Below, one piece after another: positions 1 through 11,395 of a stretch of 64,000 nucleotides of DNA. Numbering within the stretch: the first letter of the stretch is position 1; each line of letters begins with the position of its first letter. The notes below the pieces were generated by a model. That model had not been told where the DNA came from. It was given only the letters and a program-made list of their open reading frames with translations, and did not search any database. Source of the stretch: Liolophura sinensis (lineage: Eukaryota; Mollusca; Polyplacophora; Chitonida; Chitonidae); assembly GCF_032854445.1 (NCBI RefSeq), contig NC_088305.1:29104628-29168627 (forward strand). Reading direction: 5' to 3'. Both the position numbers and the translations under genes were made by a program.

Positions 1-822
1 TCACACCAGCTTCGGTACAAAATCAATCAGCACAAAACAACAACTACGGCATGTTATAAAAAAAAAAACCAAGAGTACATATACTCACGATCACAAGTCA
101 TCTCTACTGTGTTACTAACCGCCAGACACTTGTCACCGTACACGACAGACTGATTCATACAAAGGAGTAGCTGCTACAGTTTATAAATGAACTGCCCATA
201 GTAGGATTTTTATAAACTCAGCGAGAACAGGAAAGAAATTTGTCTCCGTCACGCCGTATCCACTTTCAACGCCCCGCGGTTGCTGAGCACAAACGCGCAC
301 TGACTGATGAGTGGCAATGTTCAGTAGCAACTGTGATGCACGAAATAGGGGGCGTCTTCAAATACCAGCAAACCACAAAAGTATGTGTGTATTTCCGTAA
401 TGACAAATATTTCGTTAATTTTTTGGCTTATTTATTTATTATATTTATTCGCGCATAATCACCAGTTTAGACATGACAAATATCCTAATACTAAATCCAA
501 AATCAAGGAATTAGTTTAGCTCACACTTAGGAAGGCCTACGGGTATATTATTTTAAGTTCCTTTGCTTAAGCAACATAATACTAATGAGAAGTTTTGCCT
601 GGAAACACAGCATCTTGGACTTGGCCAAAGGCAACTGACTTAAGCTATTTCCTAACCTCAGAAAAAAAAAAGAAAAAAAAATAGTGAACCCGGGCCAACA
701 TCACCTTTAAATAAAATACGCACAATCAAAAATTCCACTTTCTGCCGCTTCCGAAAGTGGTCTTCTTTCACATTTTAATTTTTACTGTGACTGAAATGCA
801 AACAAGACCAAGGATATAGTTC
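1..822. other. AT-rich intergenic, no gene seen
   Basis: Only short ORFs without family resemblance are present, the longest about 70 codons at 240-458. Homopolymer A runs occur near 58-69 and 662-682. No repeat unit, tRNA-like box or conserved exon could be recognised. Confidence 0.5.
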
Positions 823-1059
823 TACGGTGGACTTTTTGGACCATATTGAACAAGATTAATCACAGTGACGTCAATGATTCCTTTTATACCTGCTGTTTAA
901 AATCATATCATTTGGTTGCTATATTTCCTCGTTCAACATGAAAATATGTGCAATACCACATCCATATTTTTATTTAATGTGGAAATATAACGGAACGAAC
1001 AAAAAGTAAAATGCGACAATGCATCTGCCTGTTCAAGATGGCCCAAAAAGTCCACCGTA
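823..1059. mobile_element. MITE-like element with ~30-bp terminal inverted repeats
   Basis: The left end (from 823, TACGGTGGACTTTTTGG) and the right end (to 1059, CCAAAAAGTCCACCGTA) are inverted copies of each other over about 30 bp with two or three mismatches. The 237-bp interior is AT-rich and has no ORF. This size and layout fit a non-autonomous DNA transposon. The outermost TA could be either target duplication or part of the terminus, because it is itself palindromic. Superfamily is not assigned. Confidence 0.75.
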
Positions 1060-1279
1060 AAACATTAATGTTTTTTTCTTGTAATTTATACTCGGTTAAA
1101 AAAAAAAACAAAAAAAAGCTATGAAAACCTTATTAGGAATCTGCATGAAATGGCCTTGTAGATTATGCGTACATTATTTAAATTTAGCCTCTTCCTTTAA
1201 AAGCTAGGTGTATGTACTGATACATGTAGCCAGTGTAGTTTACACTCTTAGAAATATGGCAAGGATCAAGGAAGGACAG

Positions 1280-1356
1280 TTATGAGCTGGACTTGAACAC
1301 ACATCAGCGACCGCATTGGCGAGAGTCTCCCGAGTCATTGCGGCACGCTGGCACGC
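1280..1356 (-). mobile_element. SINE fragment, tRNA-head side (family A)
   Basis: The stretch around ATGAGCTGGACTTGAAC and GCGACCGCATTGG is shared with the full-length minus-strand SINE at 7270-7529, so this is a truncated copy of the same family in the same orientation. The A-rich tail and middle part are missing. Confidence 0.6.
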
Positions 1357-1363
1357 CTATAAA

Positions 1364-2164
1364 AACTCGGTCACGCATTTGAACATTTCTATCTTGTATT
1401 GAAAAAAAAAAGGCCATGTGCTGAAAGAATTGAACACAAGATGTGTTGGATGTTATACACAATACTTGTGGCAAAATACGCAAGTTTTTCTTGCATTACA
1501 TAAATTACCTCATTTTGATCAACCCAAGTTAGTGTTTTATTATTTTGTAACACAAACATGTGTACTTCACATTTATTTAACGCATGTATGTATTGGAGTA
1601 ACGCATTCAGTGCTGAATGAAAACACCATGAGTTGTTGTGTTAGATTTCAACACGTGTTTCATGAGTGGATATTTACGACGTTATCACTGAGCGATAGCA
1701 CTAACTTAACCTCGGACCATATATCCTACTCTATAATCGTTATGTACATGGATTTCGCATGGAGGAATAAGTTTAGGGAAGGTAGCTATCAAGGTCACGT
1801 TGGGGGGGACACGATGGTCACGTGATGCTGCTATTGTTGCCTATATATTTCCAAACACTCTTCTTAAGGTCATCTTAAGGTGCATGACTCTATATGTATG
1901 GTCACACTTCTCTGACCCAGTACAGTACTGTATCTCAACTTTCCGGTATGTGTGTTAAACTGAAAAACCCTTGCAATTGTGCCCAGAGCGTATGCTTGTT
2001 TGTTACCGGTATGCTGTATCTGTCCCATTTAACAATCCATTCATGCATAGATATAGACCTACATAGACATCGCGATCAGCACAGATCGGGTCATACCAAA
2101 GACTTCAAAACTGTCCTCTGCTTTGCTTGGCTCTCTGCACTAAAATGTTAGAGCATGCAAGGCA
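1364..2164. other. Intergenic, no gene seen
   Basis: A 135-codon frame runs from 1418 to 1825 but shows no domain, no low-complexity bias typical of a real exon and no matching splice context. I treat it as chance. Nothing else is recognisable. Confidence 0.4.
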
Positions 2165-2630
2165 ACATGACTGGGTGGCCCAGTGTCAGTATAATGTGAC
2201 TGGGTGGGGTGTCCTGTCTGGTGTCTTCGGCACGACACTTCTGTGACGGTAGGACTTTGTCGACATTGGTTTGCAATGCCACAAGAATATACCGTATATG
2301 TTCACACCTATAATGCCTCTTAGTCGTCATATGACTGAAAAAATTGTTAAGTACACTAAAAAAATTACTCTGAAATTTCAACAGAAAGTCTGTTATTTGA
2401 GTGATGCTAGAATGTATTCTGTTATACAGCAGATTATTCTTTTAAACATAAGGCAAATATTCTGTGAATTCAACATGACCATTCTATTAGACTAACAGGA
2501 TATTATGTTGAATGCGACTTAACATTATGTTATAATAACAGAATACATTCTTACATAAGACAAGAGACTTTCTGTTAAATTTAACAGATTATTTTTTTTT
2601 TCAGTGTACGACGTAAAACCCCCCAGTAAT
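2165..2630 (+). mobile_element. SINE (family B) split by a MITE insertion
   Basis: The left part (2165-2353) carries the family B body (GACTGGGTGGGGTGTC, then TGGTGTCTTCGG) and the start of the tail (GACTGAAAAAATTGTTAAG). The tail stops at a TA and resumes at 2607 with TACGACGTAAAACCCC. The 253 bp between are a separate element. Other copies of this SINE near 19.5 and 8.65 kb show the tail uninterrupted, so the join is clear. Confidence 0.85.
2354..2606. mobile_element. MITE copy 1, TA target duplication
   Basis: The element begins CACTAAAAAA and ends in the inverse form (TTTTTTCAGTG), flanked on both sides by TA. The long inverted arms contain AACAGAAAGTCTGTTA, then GAATGTATTCTGTTAT. There is no ORF. 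The TA duplication and CACT...AGTG ends suggest a Tc1/mariner-type non-autonomous element. Relatives lie at 37783-38826 and 39490-39684. Confidence 0.85.
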
Positions 2631-3585
2631 GTACCTACATACATATACGGTCGTGGCTAATATAGTATGTGGAAGACCGGAGAGGTCAGTAACTTGATCT
2701 GGAAGAGTTTAGGGACTTCGGAATGGCTAACATATTATCTTTGTGTGAATATGTTTATATGTATGTGGAGTTGTCGAATAAGCTCCAATAAAAAGTATAT
2801 ACCATAACATCCAGCCATGCAATGCGTATAGACATTTCTCCTACACGTATAAAACTGGGTCAAAGTTTGTACGACTTATTCTGTATTAAATACATGGTAC
2901 ATTCGATACATATTTAGCTGACAGTATCACACACTCTAGTCCACTGTCCTTTGATGTTTTGATCTATGTACTTTAATATTACTGTATATAACCTTTAAGT
3001 TTAGCAGTTTTCAAGTTGCAATTTTTGTTCGATCCTGATTCATTCACCCGCCTTGCGGGAGATTTTTGTAAAGTTTGATTATTTTGTCGTCAGAAATACT
3101 TAAGTGTTGACATCAAAATTAGCATTTAAGACTTTCATGTGCTGCAGAGAGTCCATTATTACATACCAAACTTATTGGTGAAATATATAATATCCTGCAG
3201 TCAATGGCAAATAACAAAATATTGAATCCAGGAGTATATGGTACCCGGTCTTTTCTTCAAGGACAATAAGATTCAGGTCGACTGTATAATTTCTACATTT
3301 TTGTGGACTGGGAGTTTTAATCCTGGCACACTGCGCATAACTTTGTCTATAGTCATTTAGACGGCAGATTGGCTCTGGGTAGGAGTTCTCAGCCAGTCAC
3401 ACAGTCTTTAGTTTCCAAGTACTTAGTCCTGTAGAAAGATCTTCACATCTTTCTGCGGGGCCAAGCAAACCGTTGCATACACTGATTGACGGACGCGGGA
3501 GACGTCAGCTTGAAATTAACACAATCAAACAACTGCAAGACCTCTAAACTTATAAATAAATCACTGTGGAGTAAAACGCGCGAGT
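2631..3585. other. AT-rich intergenic, no gene seen
   Basis: No ORF of note, no recognised repeat and no tRNA-like boxes were found. The sequence ends against a GC-richer promoter-like stretch at 3586-3672. Confidence 0.4.
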
Positions 3586-3672
3586 AAAAGGGCGTGGCGT
3601 TATCCATAAGAGCCAATCACTCGCCTTAACTTCGCTCCGCCCCTTTATAATCGCGAAGCCGTTACGTAATGT
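3586..3672. promoter_or_regulatory. Promoter-like island (GC boxes, CCAAT, TATA-like)
   Basis: Within about 85 bp lie AAGGGCGTGGC (Sp1/KLF-like), GAGCCAATCAC (CCAAT box), CTCCGCCCC (GC box) and TTTATAATCGCG (TATA-like) in that order on the plus strand. This mix is typical of a core promoter and stands out from the AT-rich surroundings. No first exon could be assigned on either side, so its role is unproven. Confidence 0.3.
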
Positions 3673-4064
3673 ACTCCTATACTTAGCTACGGGATCGATA
3701 TGATGTTTGATTTGATCGACACATTAAATATATGAACAGTTGCAACCAAACCGCAACTGAGTTACATATTTTCATCATGGGCAACTTATAAACTAGCATG
3801 GCACACGATTTGGATACTGACATTGGACATTCCTTGCGTCTTTCTAACATCATTGAAAACCGCTGACTGTTTCCTCTGAGAATGAACCCGCTTTATTTCA
3901 TACTTTATATATTCTCTTAATTCTTTAGTGGTTCGTGTTTAACGTTGTCTGGAGAATTTGCTTTGCGCGGATTATTGGTCTTGAACGACCATTTTGGTTG
4001 AGGGATGGTACATACACATATATGCGAATGTGTATCACAACGCCAAGATTACAAAAAGGCCATC

Positions 4065-4318
4065 GATGGCTCAGTTGTATAAAGCCCTGCTTTCGATCAC
4101 CACAGCCGATTGCCCCCCTGACCGATGAGATCGCAGGCTCTCCGGTTGGGCAGTGGTTTGAATCAGGAATTTTGCCAAGTACAAATAGATATGGACGGTG
4201 ATTGTCTCTGCCCGGTTCCATACACCTATCTACCTCATCTCCCATGTATCTTATAAATGAAACATTCACGAGAACGGCGTTAAACCCCAATAAATAAGTA
4301 AATAAACAAATAAAAACT
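4065..4318 (+). mobile_element. SINE with (AAATA)n tail
   Basis: A tRNA-like head (GATGGCTCAGTTGTATAAAGC, an A-box-like start) is followed by a body ending CGGCGTTAAACCCC and a tail of AAATAAGTAAATAAAC repeats. The tail resembles that of the other SINEs in the window, but the middle differs, so it may be a separate subfamily. Target-site duplications are not clear. Confidence 0.65.
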
Positions 4319-4439
4319 TTAATTGTTTGATTAACCTTCTGGTTAGGTCAAGAGAATGGTATCCCGTGCGTGATAATGGTGTTCTGTCAAGATATATATG
4401 CTAAAAACTTGTCCTAAAACTTTAATGATACATCAAGTC

Positions 4440-4645
4440 GTTTGTATGCAGCGCGCTCTTATTAAGTCCCTTAACCAATGAGGTTGCGTGTTCGAACCCA
4501 GGTGTGGGCGGATTTTTCTTAGCGCGAGAATGTTCGACTGGAATCTGGCGAGGGCCGGTGGTATCTGAGCTCTGTCCCCTTTCTTCACTCGCACACATGC
4601 GCGTCAGTCCGGCGTCGTAAAAGTATGCACGAAGTTCATACACCT
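4440..4645 (+). mobile_element. Probable SINE fragment with tRNA-like head
   Basis: A B-box-like GTGTTCGAACCCAG is preceded by an AACCAATGAGGTTGCG segment and followed by a GC-richer body ending GGCGTCGTAAAAG. The composition and B box suggest a tRNA-derived SINE head. No clear tail is visible. Confidence 0.45.
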
Positions 4646-5228
4646 AGATGCATTATAAAATATGGAGCATGCTGGTTTTCGATTTTTATCAGGGGGGGTT
4701 CATGCAAAATGAATCTAATAACAAACTTCATCAAAATTGATGAATATTGAAACATTTTTACCGCACGGAAATCAACTCAAATCAAGGATTCACGTGTATG
4801 CTTAAATATCCAAATCCTTTATATATACAGATCCGGCTAAGTTTCGAACTCCATCCGATGTGACATAAAATCTACGTGCCCAAATATTTTATCAAATTTG
4901 GAAATATTCTGAGTAGTTATTGTACAGAAACACATGGAAGGACTGACAAATGGAGAGGCAGACGGACGAGCGCATATTAAATCCGCCCCTTTCGTTGGTT
5001 GATTGTTATTTTAGGCTCTTTTCAAGATTTTTATATTTGTCGCTTTCCATGATGGCGGGCAGTTTTATGGGTGTGGGAAACAGACTGGCTTCCACTGTAA
5101 CTTAGAAAGAATAATGAACAGTACTGTTGTATTTTTCAGCACATTTCCTACTGAACGAATATTGTTTTTAAACAGTCTAGATATAGACCTAGAATAGTGA
5201 TAATAGTCGGGTACTTTCTCTCTTATAT
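4646..5228. other. AT-rich intergenic, no gene seen
   Basis: Nothing beyond short chance ORFs. The stretch leads into the 35-bp tandem array. Confidence 0.4.
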
Positions 5229-5930
5229 TCTAGTAACCCCTGTATCACTATATAGACTTACATACTAGTAACCCCTGTATCACTATATAGAGTTATATAC
5301 TAGTAACCTCTGTATCAGTATATAGAGTTTACATACTAGTAACCCCTGTATCACTATATAGACTTACATACTAGTAACCCCTGTATCACTATATGGAGTT
5401 ATATACTAGTAACCCCTGTATCACTATATAGAGTTACATACTAGTAACCCCTGTATCACTATATAGAGTTATATACTAGTAACCCCTGTATCACTATATA
5501 GAGTTACATACTAGTAACCCCTGTATCACTATATAGGCTTACATACTAGTAACCCCTGTATCACTATATAGAGTTACATACTAGTAAACCCTGTATCACT
5601 ATATAGACTTATATACTAGTAACCCCTGTATCACTGTAAAGACCTATATACTAGTAACACCTGTATCACTATATAGACTTATATACTAGTAACCCCTGTA
5701 TCACTGTAAAGACTTATATACTAGTAACCCCTGTATCACTGTAAAGACCTATATACTAGTAACACCTGTATCACTATATAGACTTATATACTAGTAACCC
5801 CTGTATCACTGTAAAGACTTATATACTAGTAACACCTGTATCACTATATAGACTTATATACTAGTAACCCCTGTATCACTGTAAAGACTTATATACTAGT
5901 AACCCCTGTATCACTATATAAACTAACATT
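5229..5930. repeat. 35-bp tandem array, ~20 copies
   Basis: The unit contains CTAGTAACCCCTGTATCACT followed by TATATAGACTTATA and repeats head to tail at 35 bp. In the first two thirds the variable segment is TATATAGAGTT or TATATAGACTT. From about 5630 the units alternate between a TATATAGAC type and a TGTAAAGAC type, giving a partly dimeric 70-bp order. Confidence 0.95.
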
Positions 5931-6905
5931 TGTACTTTCCACAATAAATGGAATTAGTCGTTATGATTGTACATACGCCTCTCATGATCTATATTTTGAT
6001 TATAAAACATGCCAGTACGGAAACTGTTTAAAAAAATAAGATAATTAGAGTGAATAAAACTTTTTACAACTCTGAAACAAATCACAATTTCATAATCACA
6101 TGTATCATATCTATATCACTTACTGTTAGTAGCTTCTGGGTTCTACCTGTAGCCTACAGTTTGTTACAGATGTGTATAGCGGTGTCATTATATGGTCCCT
6201 TTTGTCGATCTGTTGGCGTGATAAGAAAAGCCACACTTGCAGTCGCCAGGTGTTTACCGAATGAATGTCCAAACTATCGAAACACTGATATTGATAGGCG
6301 TATATGTTGCTTACAGCCACGTGCAATGTCTGGCTCATAAATATTCATGATTTTCAGCGCTTCGATCAGCTTACGTTAATGAAGAGCGTCCTAGCTTGTG
6401 AACCCAATCAACGTATACATACACAGTTTACCCGACGGTTTTATGCGTAGATAGGCTTATATGTCTTTTTTTAACCCCGTCCTGGTTCCAGACCTTTCTT
6501 GACCTAGTTAACCATCATATACAGGCTTATACTCATGATTTGACAGGATTTTAGGTTACTCTTAGTTCTAGTTCCGTATTTATAAGTAGATGCTTCCGCG
6601 CGGGCTCTACAAAAATGAGCATACATCGTGGTATGAAGAACACCGGGGTCAGAATATAGGCTAAGCACCAGTGTTATTAAACATATATACCCATATACAT
6701 TAAAGCCATTAAATTGTAGCATTAACTTTATTAGACAGACTTTTAGGGCAAATATAGTTTCACTAAATTAGTCGTCAATGCTGAAGTGCCTCTTGAAACT
6801 GGTTCATGGCGATAGTTTAATCAAATGTCCCGTATTAAATTTGACATAAATTTCGGCACGCGGCACTTCGGAATACATCGTTTCGACAAGGCGAAATCTC
6901 GACAC
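5931..6905. other. Intergenic, no gene seen
   Basis: ORFs of 96 and 70 codons overlap on opposite strands at 6050-6340 and show no domain or splice context. No repeat was recognised. Confidence 0.4.
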
Positions 6906-7022
6906 GAAGGGTAAACGCAGCACAAAATGAAAACGCAACACAAAGTGAAAACAAAGTGAAAACGCCAACACAAAGTGAAAACGCAACACAAAGTGAAAAA
7001 ACAACACAGAGTGAAAACGCAA
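6906..7022. repeat. Short degenerate tandem repeat (~18 bp)
   Basis: Units of the form AACACAAAGTGAAAACGC repeat about six times with small indels. On the minus strand this gives a Phe/His/Val-rich open frame that I regard as an artefact. Confidence 0.8.
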
Positions 7023-7269
7023 AATACAAATTAAACGTAACATTTCGTCACAGTTTGAAACAATCAGAATAAACTCATCTGGGATATCTAGATATTTCTA
7101 CATATCCAGCTGAGTATATTCACATTGAGTTTGAAAACGCGATGTAAGAGGCACACGCGACCTTTGGGCACACGACATTTTGGCAACAGGTAACAGTTCA
7201 GCGCAAGACACTTCCTCGCCATAAACATAGGCCTATATAACGGTAAACCACCCAGCATTGCCACTGCTA

Positions 7270-7529
7270 ATTTTTTTTTTTTTTTTTTTGATTGGTGTTT
7301 TTACGCCGTACTCAAGAATATTTCACTTATACGACGGCGGCCAGCATTATGGTGGGTGGAAACCGGGCAGAGCCTGGGGGAAACCCACGACCATCCGCAG
7401 GTTGCTGGAAGACCTTCCCATTTACGGCCAGCATGAGCTGGACTTGAACTCACAGCGACCGCATTGGTGAGAGACTCCTGGGTCATTACGCTGCGCTAGC
7501 GCTTTAACCGACTGAGCCACGGAGGCCCC
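7270..7529 (-). mobile_element. Full-length SINE (family A) with 10-bp target duplications
   Basis: On the minus strand the element starts with a tRNA-like head (A-box-like CGTGGCTCAGTCGGTTAAAG, B-box-like GAGTTCAAGTCC). It has a GC-rich middle with GCAACCTGCGGATGGTCG and ends AAGTGAAATATTCTTGAGTA, CACCAATC and poly(A), which reads as the T run at 7270. The 10-mer GCCACTGCTA flanks both ends exactly (7260-7269 and 7530-7539). Confidence 0.93.
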
Positions 7530-7629
7530 GCCACTGCTATCTCATCTCATATATTTCGTTGATCACAGAATTTGTCTGTACCCTTGAAATATTTGGGAAA
7601 TAGTGTGACTGCAACTGATTATATATTAT

Positions 7630-8490
7630 GTGGTTATAATGGCGTTATATGTGGTACGTGTAAATTGTGTCCTTAATTGTGTGATACTTATGTAAGTGGT
7701 ACTTGTGTAATTATACATGTATTAAGTACGTGTATATTATGTCCCTGTGTGGTACTTATGTAATGGCGTTATACATGTATGTGGTACGTGTAGGCCTATA
7801 ATGTGTGGTACTTACGTAATGGCATTAGATATATATGTGGTACGTGTAGGCTATATCATGTCCCTGTGTGGTACTTATGTAATGACGTTATACATGCATG
7901 TGGAACGTGTAGGCCTATATCATGTCGTTGTGTGGTACTTATGCATGTAATGGCGTTATACATGTATGTGATGTGTGTAGGCCTATATTATGTGTGATAC
8001 TTATGTAATGACGTAGACATGTATGTGGTACGTGTAGGCCTATATAATGTCCCTGATATGTGTAGGCCTATATTATGTGTGGTACTTATGTAATGACGTT
8101 AGACAGTATGTGGTACGTGTAGGCCTATAGTAATGTCCCTGATATGTGTAATGACGTTAGACATGTATGTGGTACGTGTAGGCCCTATATATGTCCCTGT
8201 GTGGTACTTATGTAATGGCGTTAGACATGTATGTGTACGTGTAGGTCTATATCATGTCGTTGTGTGGTACTTATGCATGTAATAGCGTTACACATGTATG
8301 TGGTACAGTAGGGCCCTATATTATGTCGTTGAGGTGATACTTAGGCATATGCATGTATGGCATTATACACGTACACATGTGGTAACGCGTAGGTCTATAT
8401 TATGTTCCTGTGTGGTACATATGCATGTAATGGCGTCATACATGTAGTTGGTACACGTAGGGCCTGTATTATGTCTTTATGTGGTAAAGG
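7630..8490. repeat. Irregular ~60-bp tandem array
   Basis: About a dozen units contain GTGTGGTACTTATGTAATGG, then a CATGTATGTGGTACGTGTAGG segment cut short here and there, then a TAGGCCTATAT and CATGTCCCTG segment. Spacing varies through indels and a few units are truncated. The overlapping ORFs here are by-products of the repeat. Confidence 0.85.
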
Positions 8491-8526
8491 ATGTGACATT
8501 TGTACCAAAGCTGTTTTCAATATTTC

Positions 8527-8690
8527 CACCGGCCCGGATAGCACAGTTGGTAGAGCGTTGGTAGATAAAAGAGCGGTGGAAATCCGTTCTACAACAAGGA
8601 GGCACATTACACGATTCCTTGGTCGTCATATGGCTGAAAAATTGTTGAGCACGACGTTAAACCCCAAGCACGCACTCAATATTTCCAGAT
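8527..8690 (+). mobile_element. SINE (family B)
   Basis: The head GCCCGGATAGCACAGTTGG with TAGAGCG looks like a tRNA A box. The tail CATATGGCTGAAAAATTG, GACGTTAAACCCC is the family B 3' end. The middle (GGTGGAAATCCGT, ACAACAAGGAGGCACATTAC) is shared with the copy at 21.6 kb. Confidence 0.75.
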
Positions 8691-10751
8691 CAAGCACCTC
8701 AAAATTGATTAAACCCTGCTGTGTGTAAGTTAAAGCTGACAGTTCAACTGTTGCGTGCATTGCTACGGTACAATTTAGATGTCGATACCATTCAGTATTA
8801 TTTCCCTCCACTCAGCTCCAAATTTACATGTTTATCCTAGACTATATGTAGGGAATTCTTAGGGCGAAGGAGAATAAAGGATTCGTAGGTCTAATTACGT
8901 AATTATTCTGTCAATTAAAAATTAAATTGTATATAATGGATTAAAATTACCAGTGGTGTCTGGCTCAGTGTATAGGATTCGCCGAATTTTTGACAACGGA
9001 ACAGACGGGGGCGGAGTTTTCTAGCATACTTGTATCCCATAATCTAGGCGCACTGAGATGAAGCCAATCCTTACTTAATAATTACCCTTACTTTGGATAT
9101 CGTCAGGTTATTTGCTTTTCGATGAGATAGCGTTGACCATAACATATATTCACGAACCTCAGAGCATCGTTAAGCAGTCAACGCAAGACCGTACTAGTTT
9201 CTGACCTTAACCAACCGCGTCACCTCCTCACATGGTTTTATTGGTTGAAAACAAGGTTTTTTCTAGGTCAAGAAATAAGACACTTGTAATGGGGATGGTA
9301 ACATACTGTGGCAAATTGTTGCATAATTTCTCCATAACTTAGCAACTTTTGTCGAATCTCATAACTTGACCACGTTGTTTTGAAGTAGTGAGTGCTTACA
9401 CAGTTTTTTATTTGTTTATTTATTTGATTGATTTGATTTTTAAAAAATTTTATTATATTTTTTACATACTATTTCTTTGTGACCCTCTATATTACGTTGT
9501 CAGCATTGGAAATGGGTTTTGAGGTTATCAGCTTGGAACGCCACTCAGGGCCTACGAATGGTAGGCCTATATGCAAATGTCCGCCCTCACGCCTAGATTC
9601 TGAACTTAAATGTTCACGTTTTCGGTTAAATGAACTGTTCTGGTTTTTGACTTTCTGCCCAAATTTTAATATCCAGCACGAGCACCGTTAGATACTGCCA
9701 CTAATATATGTTATGAGCTGACACGCGTGTATAGTATATTGATGACGTATACAGTATAGTTGCTACCACAAGGGTTATGTATGCATATTTACTCGGGATT
9801 TAACGTCGTACTTAACAATTTTTCCGTCATATGACCATGAAATAGGTTTATGCAGTTATCTTTTACGTCGTGTATTACGTCGAATATCACACTGTACCCC
9901 TGTTGCTTTCAACATTTCTGTATCACGTAACAACTACATCAAAATGTCCACCTGTTCGAGTCATACCTAAGATTTTTGAAATACCATGTTAAAGTTTACA
10001 GTTGGGCCTTATAAATTAAAATTTTCACAAACTCATCGATGTGATCAAAAGAAAAAAATTTAAACTCCCGGTGCCAAAAACTAAGTTTTCTGGCGAAGTT
10101 TTAAATTTTTCGACTTAAGTCAGAAATGGCTTTGTGGAATCGGTCGCGTGTCTGGTTGGCCCGGTGTCATTCAAATGTAACTGATCCTCCCTGCCACAAA
10201 AAGACACAAAATATGTATACACGCGTAATGACTCATCGTCGTATCAAATAAAAGTTGCCAACTACGATGTACAAACGCAAGCATACATAAATCGTGAACG
10301 TTCTGCTTTTATAGGCCTACATATCAACGTGAACCAAGCACGTTCAGCACACCTTGAACAATCACCAAAACTGCTCCTCCATTACAAGATCTACGATTCC
10401 CGTACAGGTGACTTTCGTACCTCGAGTGTAACTCGATTTCAGTAAGTAATTATATATTACACCAAGACGTGGATATTTACAGACAGACGGGTAAAATGTG
10501 TACCATGTAAATTTCAGATTTGAAATCTTTTTTGGGGATAAAACTTTTTTAAATGTATTGTTTTGATAAAATATCGAGGGGTGTAGCAGCAGAACTGTAA
10601 CGAGAAAATCTGGCTCTAAATGGCTCATTTCACTATATGGGGAAAAAACTGACTAAGCTTAAAAGTACAGACCACCGTTATTATTACATGATACCGTAAA
10701 TTTCATCACACACTGATCATTTTGTATTACTCCCTTAAAACACAAATGAAG
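8691..10751. other. AT-rich intergenic with one SINE tail fragment
   Basis: The only recognisable item is a minus-strand family B SINE tail at about 9796-9842 (TTTAACGTCGTACTTAAC then AATTTTTCCGTCATATGAC). A partial family B body lies near 10145-10200 (TCTGGTTGGCCCGGTGTC). Two TAGGCCTA words occur, at 9562 and 10312. No exon was found. Confidence 0.5.
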
Positions 10752-11010
10752 AACGCGCCGTAGTGGAGTGGTCAGAGAGATTTGGATTTCAATCACTATA
10801 CACGAGACACGAGGTGCGGATTCAAAGCCCGGAATGACCGGAGATTTGTAGATTTCATCGCCCTCAATGCTTTTCGGACTTTGCATGGTAAATTCTTCGG
10901 TATCTTCTGGTTTCCTCTACCCATAAAACTGACCGAGATCGTACCACAAAGTGTGAAGTTCTTGAGTATAGCCCTGGCAACTTTTCTCTATGCAGAAAAT
11001 AACGATAGAA
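10752..11010 (+). mobile_element. SINE, tRNA head plus family A-like body
   Basis: The head has GCCGTAGTGGAGTGGTCAG (A-box-like) and GCGGATTCAAAGCCCG (B-box-like). The body has TTCTGGTTTCCTCTACCCAT and AAGTTCTTGAGTATAG, matching the general family A 3' region. The copy is diverged. Confidence 0.6.
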
Positions 11011-11016
11011 TCTGAT

Positions 11017-11240
11017 AAGAGCTCCACCAGTGGTTTCATCTGCGTCGAAGTCGGAAGACCTGGGATCAAATCCGGGGCGTGTCAAAATGGTACTTGTTGA
11101 TGCCACGCTTAGCGCTCAGCACTGAGAGGCGATAGCAAGTAAGTAAACAAGACTAGTAGGTCCGCTGTCTGTGTAATGTGACTGGGTCGGGTGTCATGTT
11201 TGGTATCTTCGGAGTGATACTCCAGTGGTAGTGTTTTATG
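11017..11240 (+). mobile_element. SINE (family B), tail truncated
   Basis: The head has the B-box-like CCTGGGATCAAATCCGGG. The body has the diagnostic TGACTGGGTCGGGTGTCATG and TTCGGAGTGATACTCCAGTG. The TTAAGTACGACG tail is missing. Confidence 0.65.
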
Positions 11241-11283
11241 TGTAAATTAAAACGAAGAATAAAAATAATTCTATCCAAGTCGG

Positions 11284-11369
11284 TTTATTTGCCACAGATC
11301 ATAAATATGTACACTGATAAGAACATTTATGGTGAAATATAGAACAGTAGAAACAACTGTGTTTTTATT
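11284..11369 (-). terminator. Candidate poly(A) signals for the minus-strand 233-aa gene
   Basis: AATAAA on the minus strand occurs at 11364-11369 and 11284-11289, about 750-840 bp beyond the stop codon at 12122. Either could end the transcript, which would put the 19-bp array in the 3' UTR. Assignment is tentative. Confidence 0.25.
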
Positions 11370-11395
11370 AAAATGCAGTTTGAAAAAAGATTGGA

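Noticed and set aside
1418-1825. 135-codon ORF as a gene
   Set aside because: No domain, no splice context, AT-rich composition like its surroundings.
5229-5930. CRISPR array
   Set aside because: Units follow each other without unique spacers and the DNA is animal nuclear sequence. The same holds for all other tandem arrays here.
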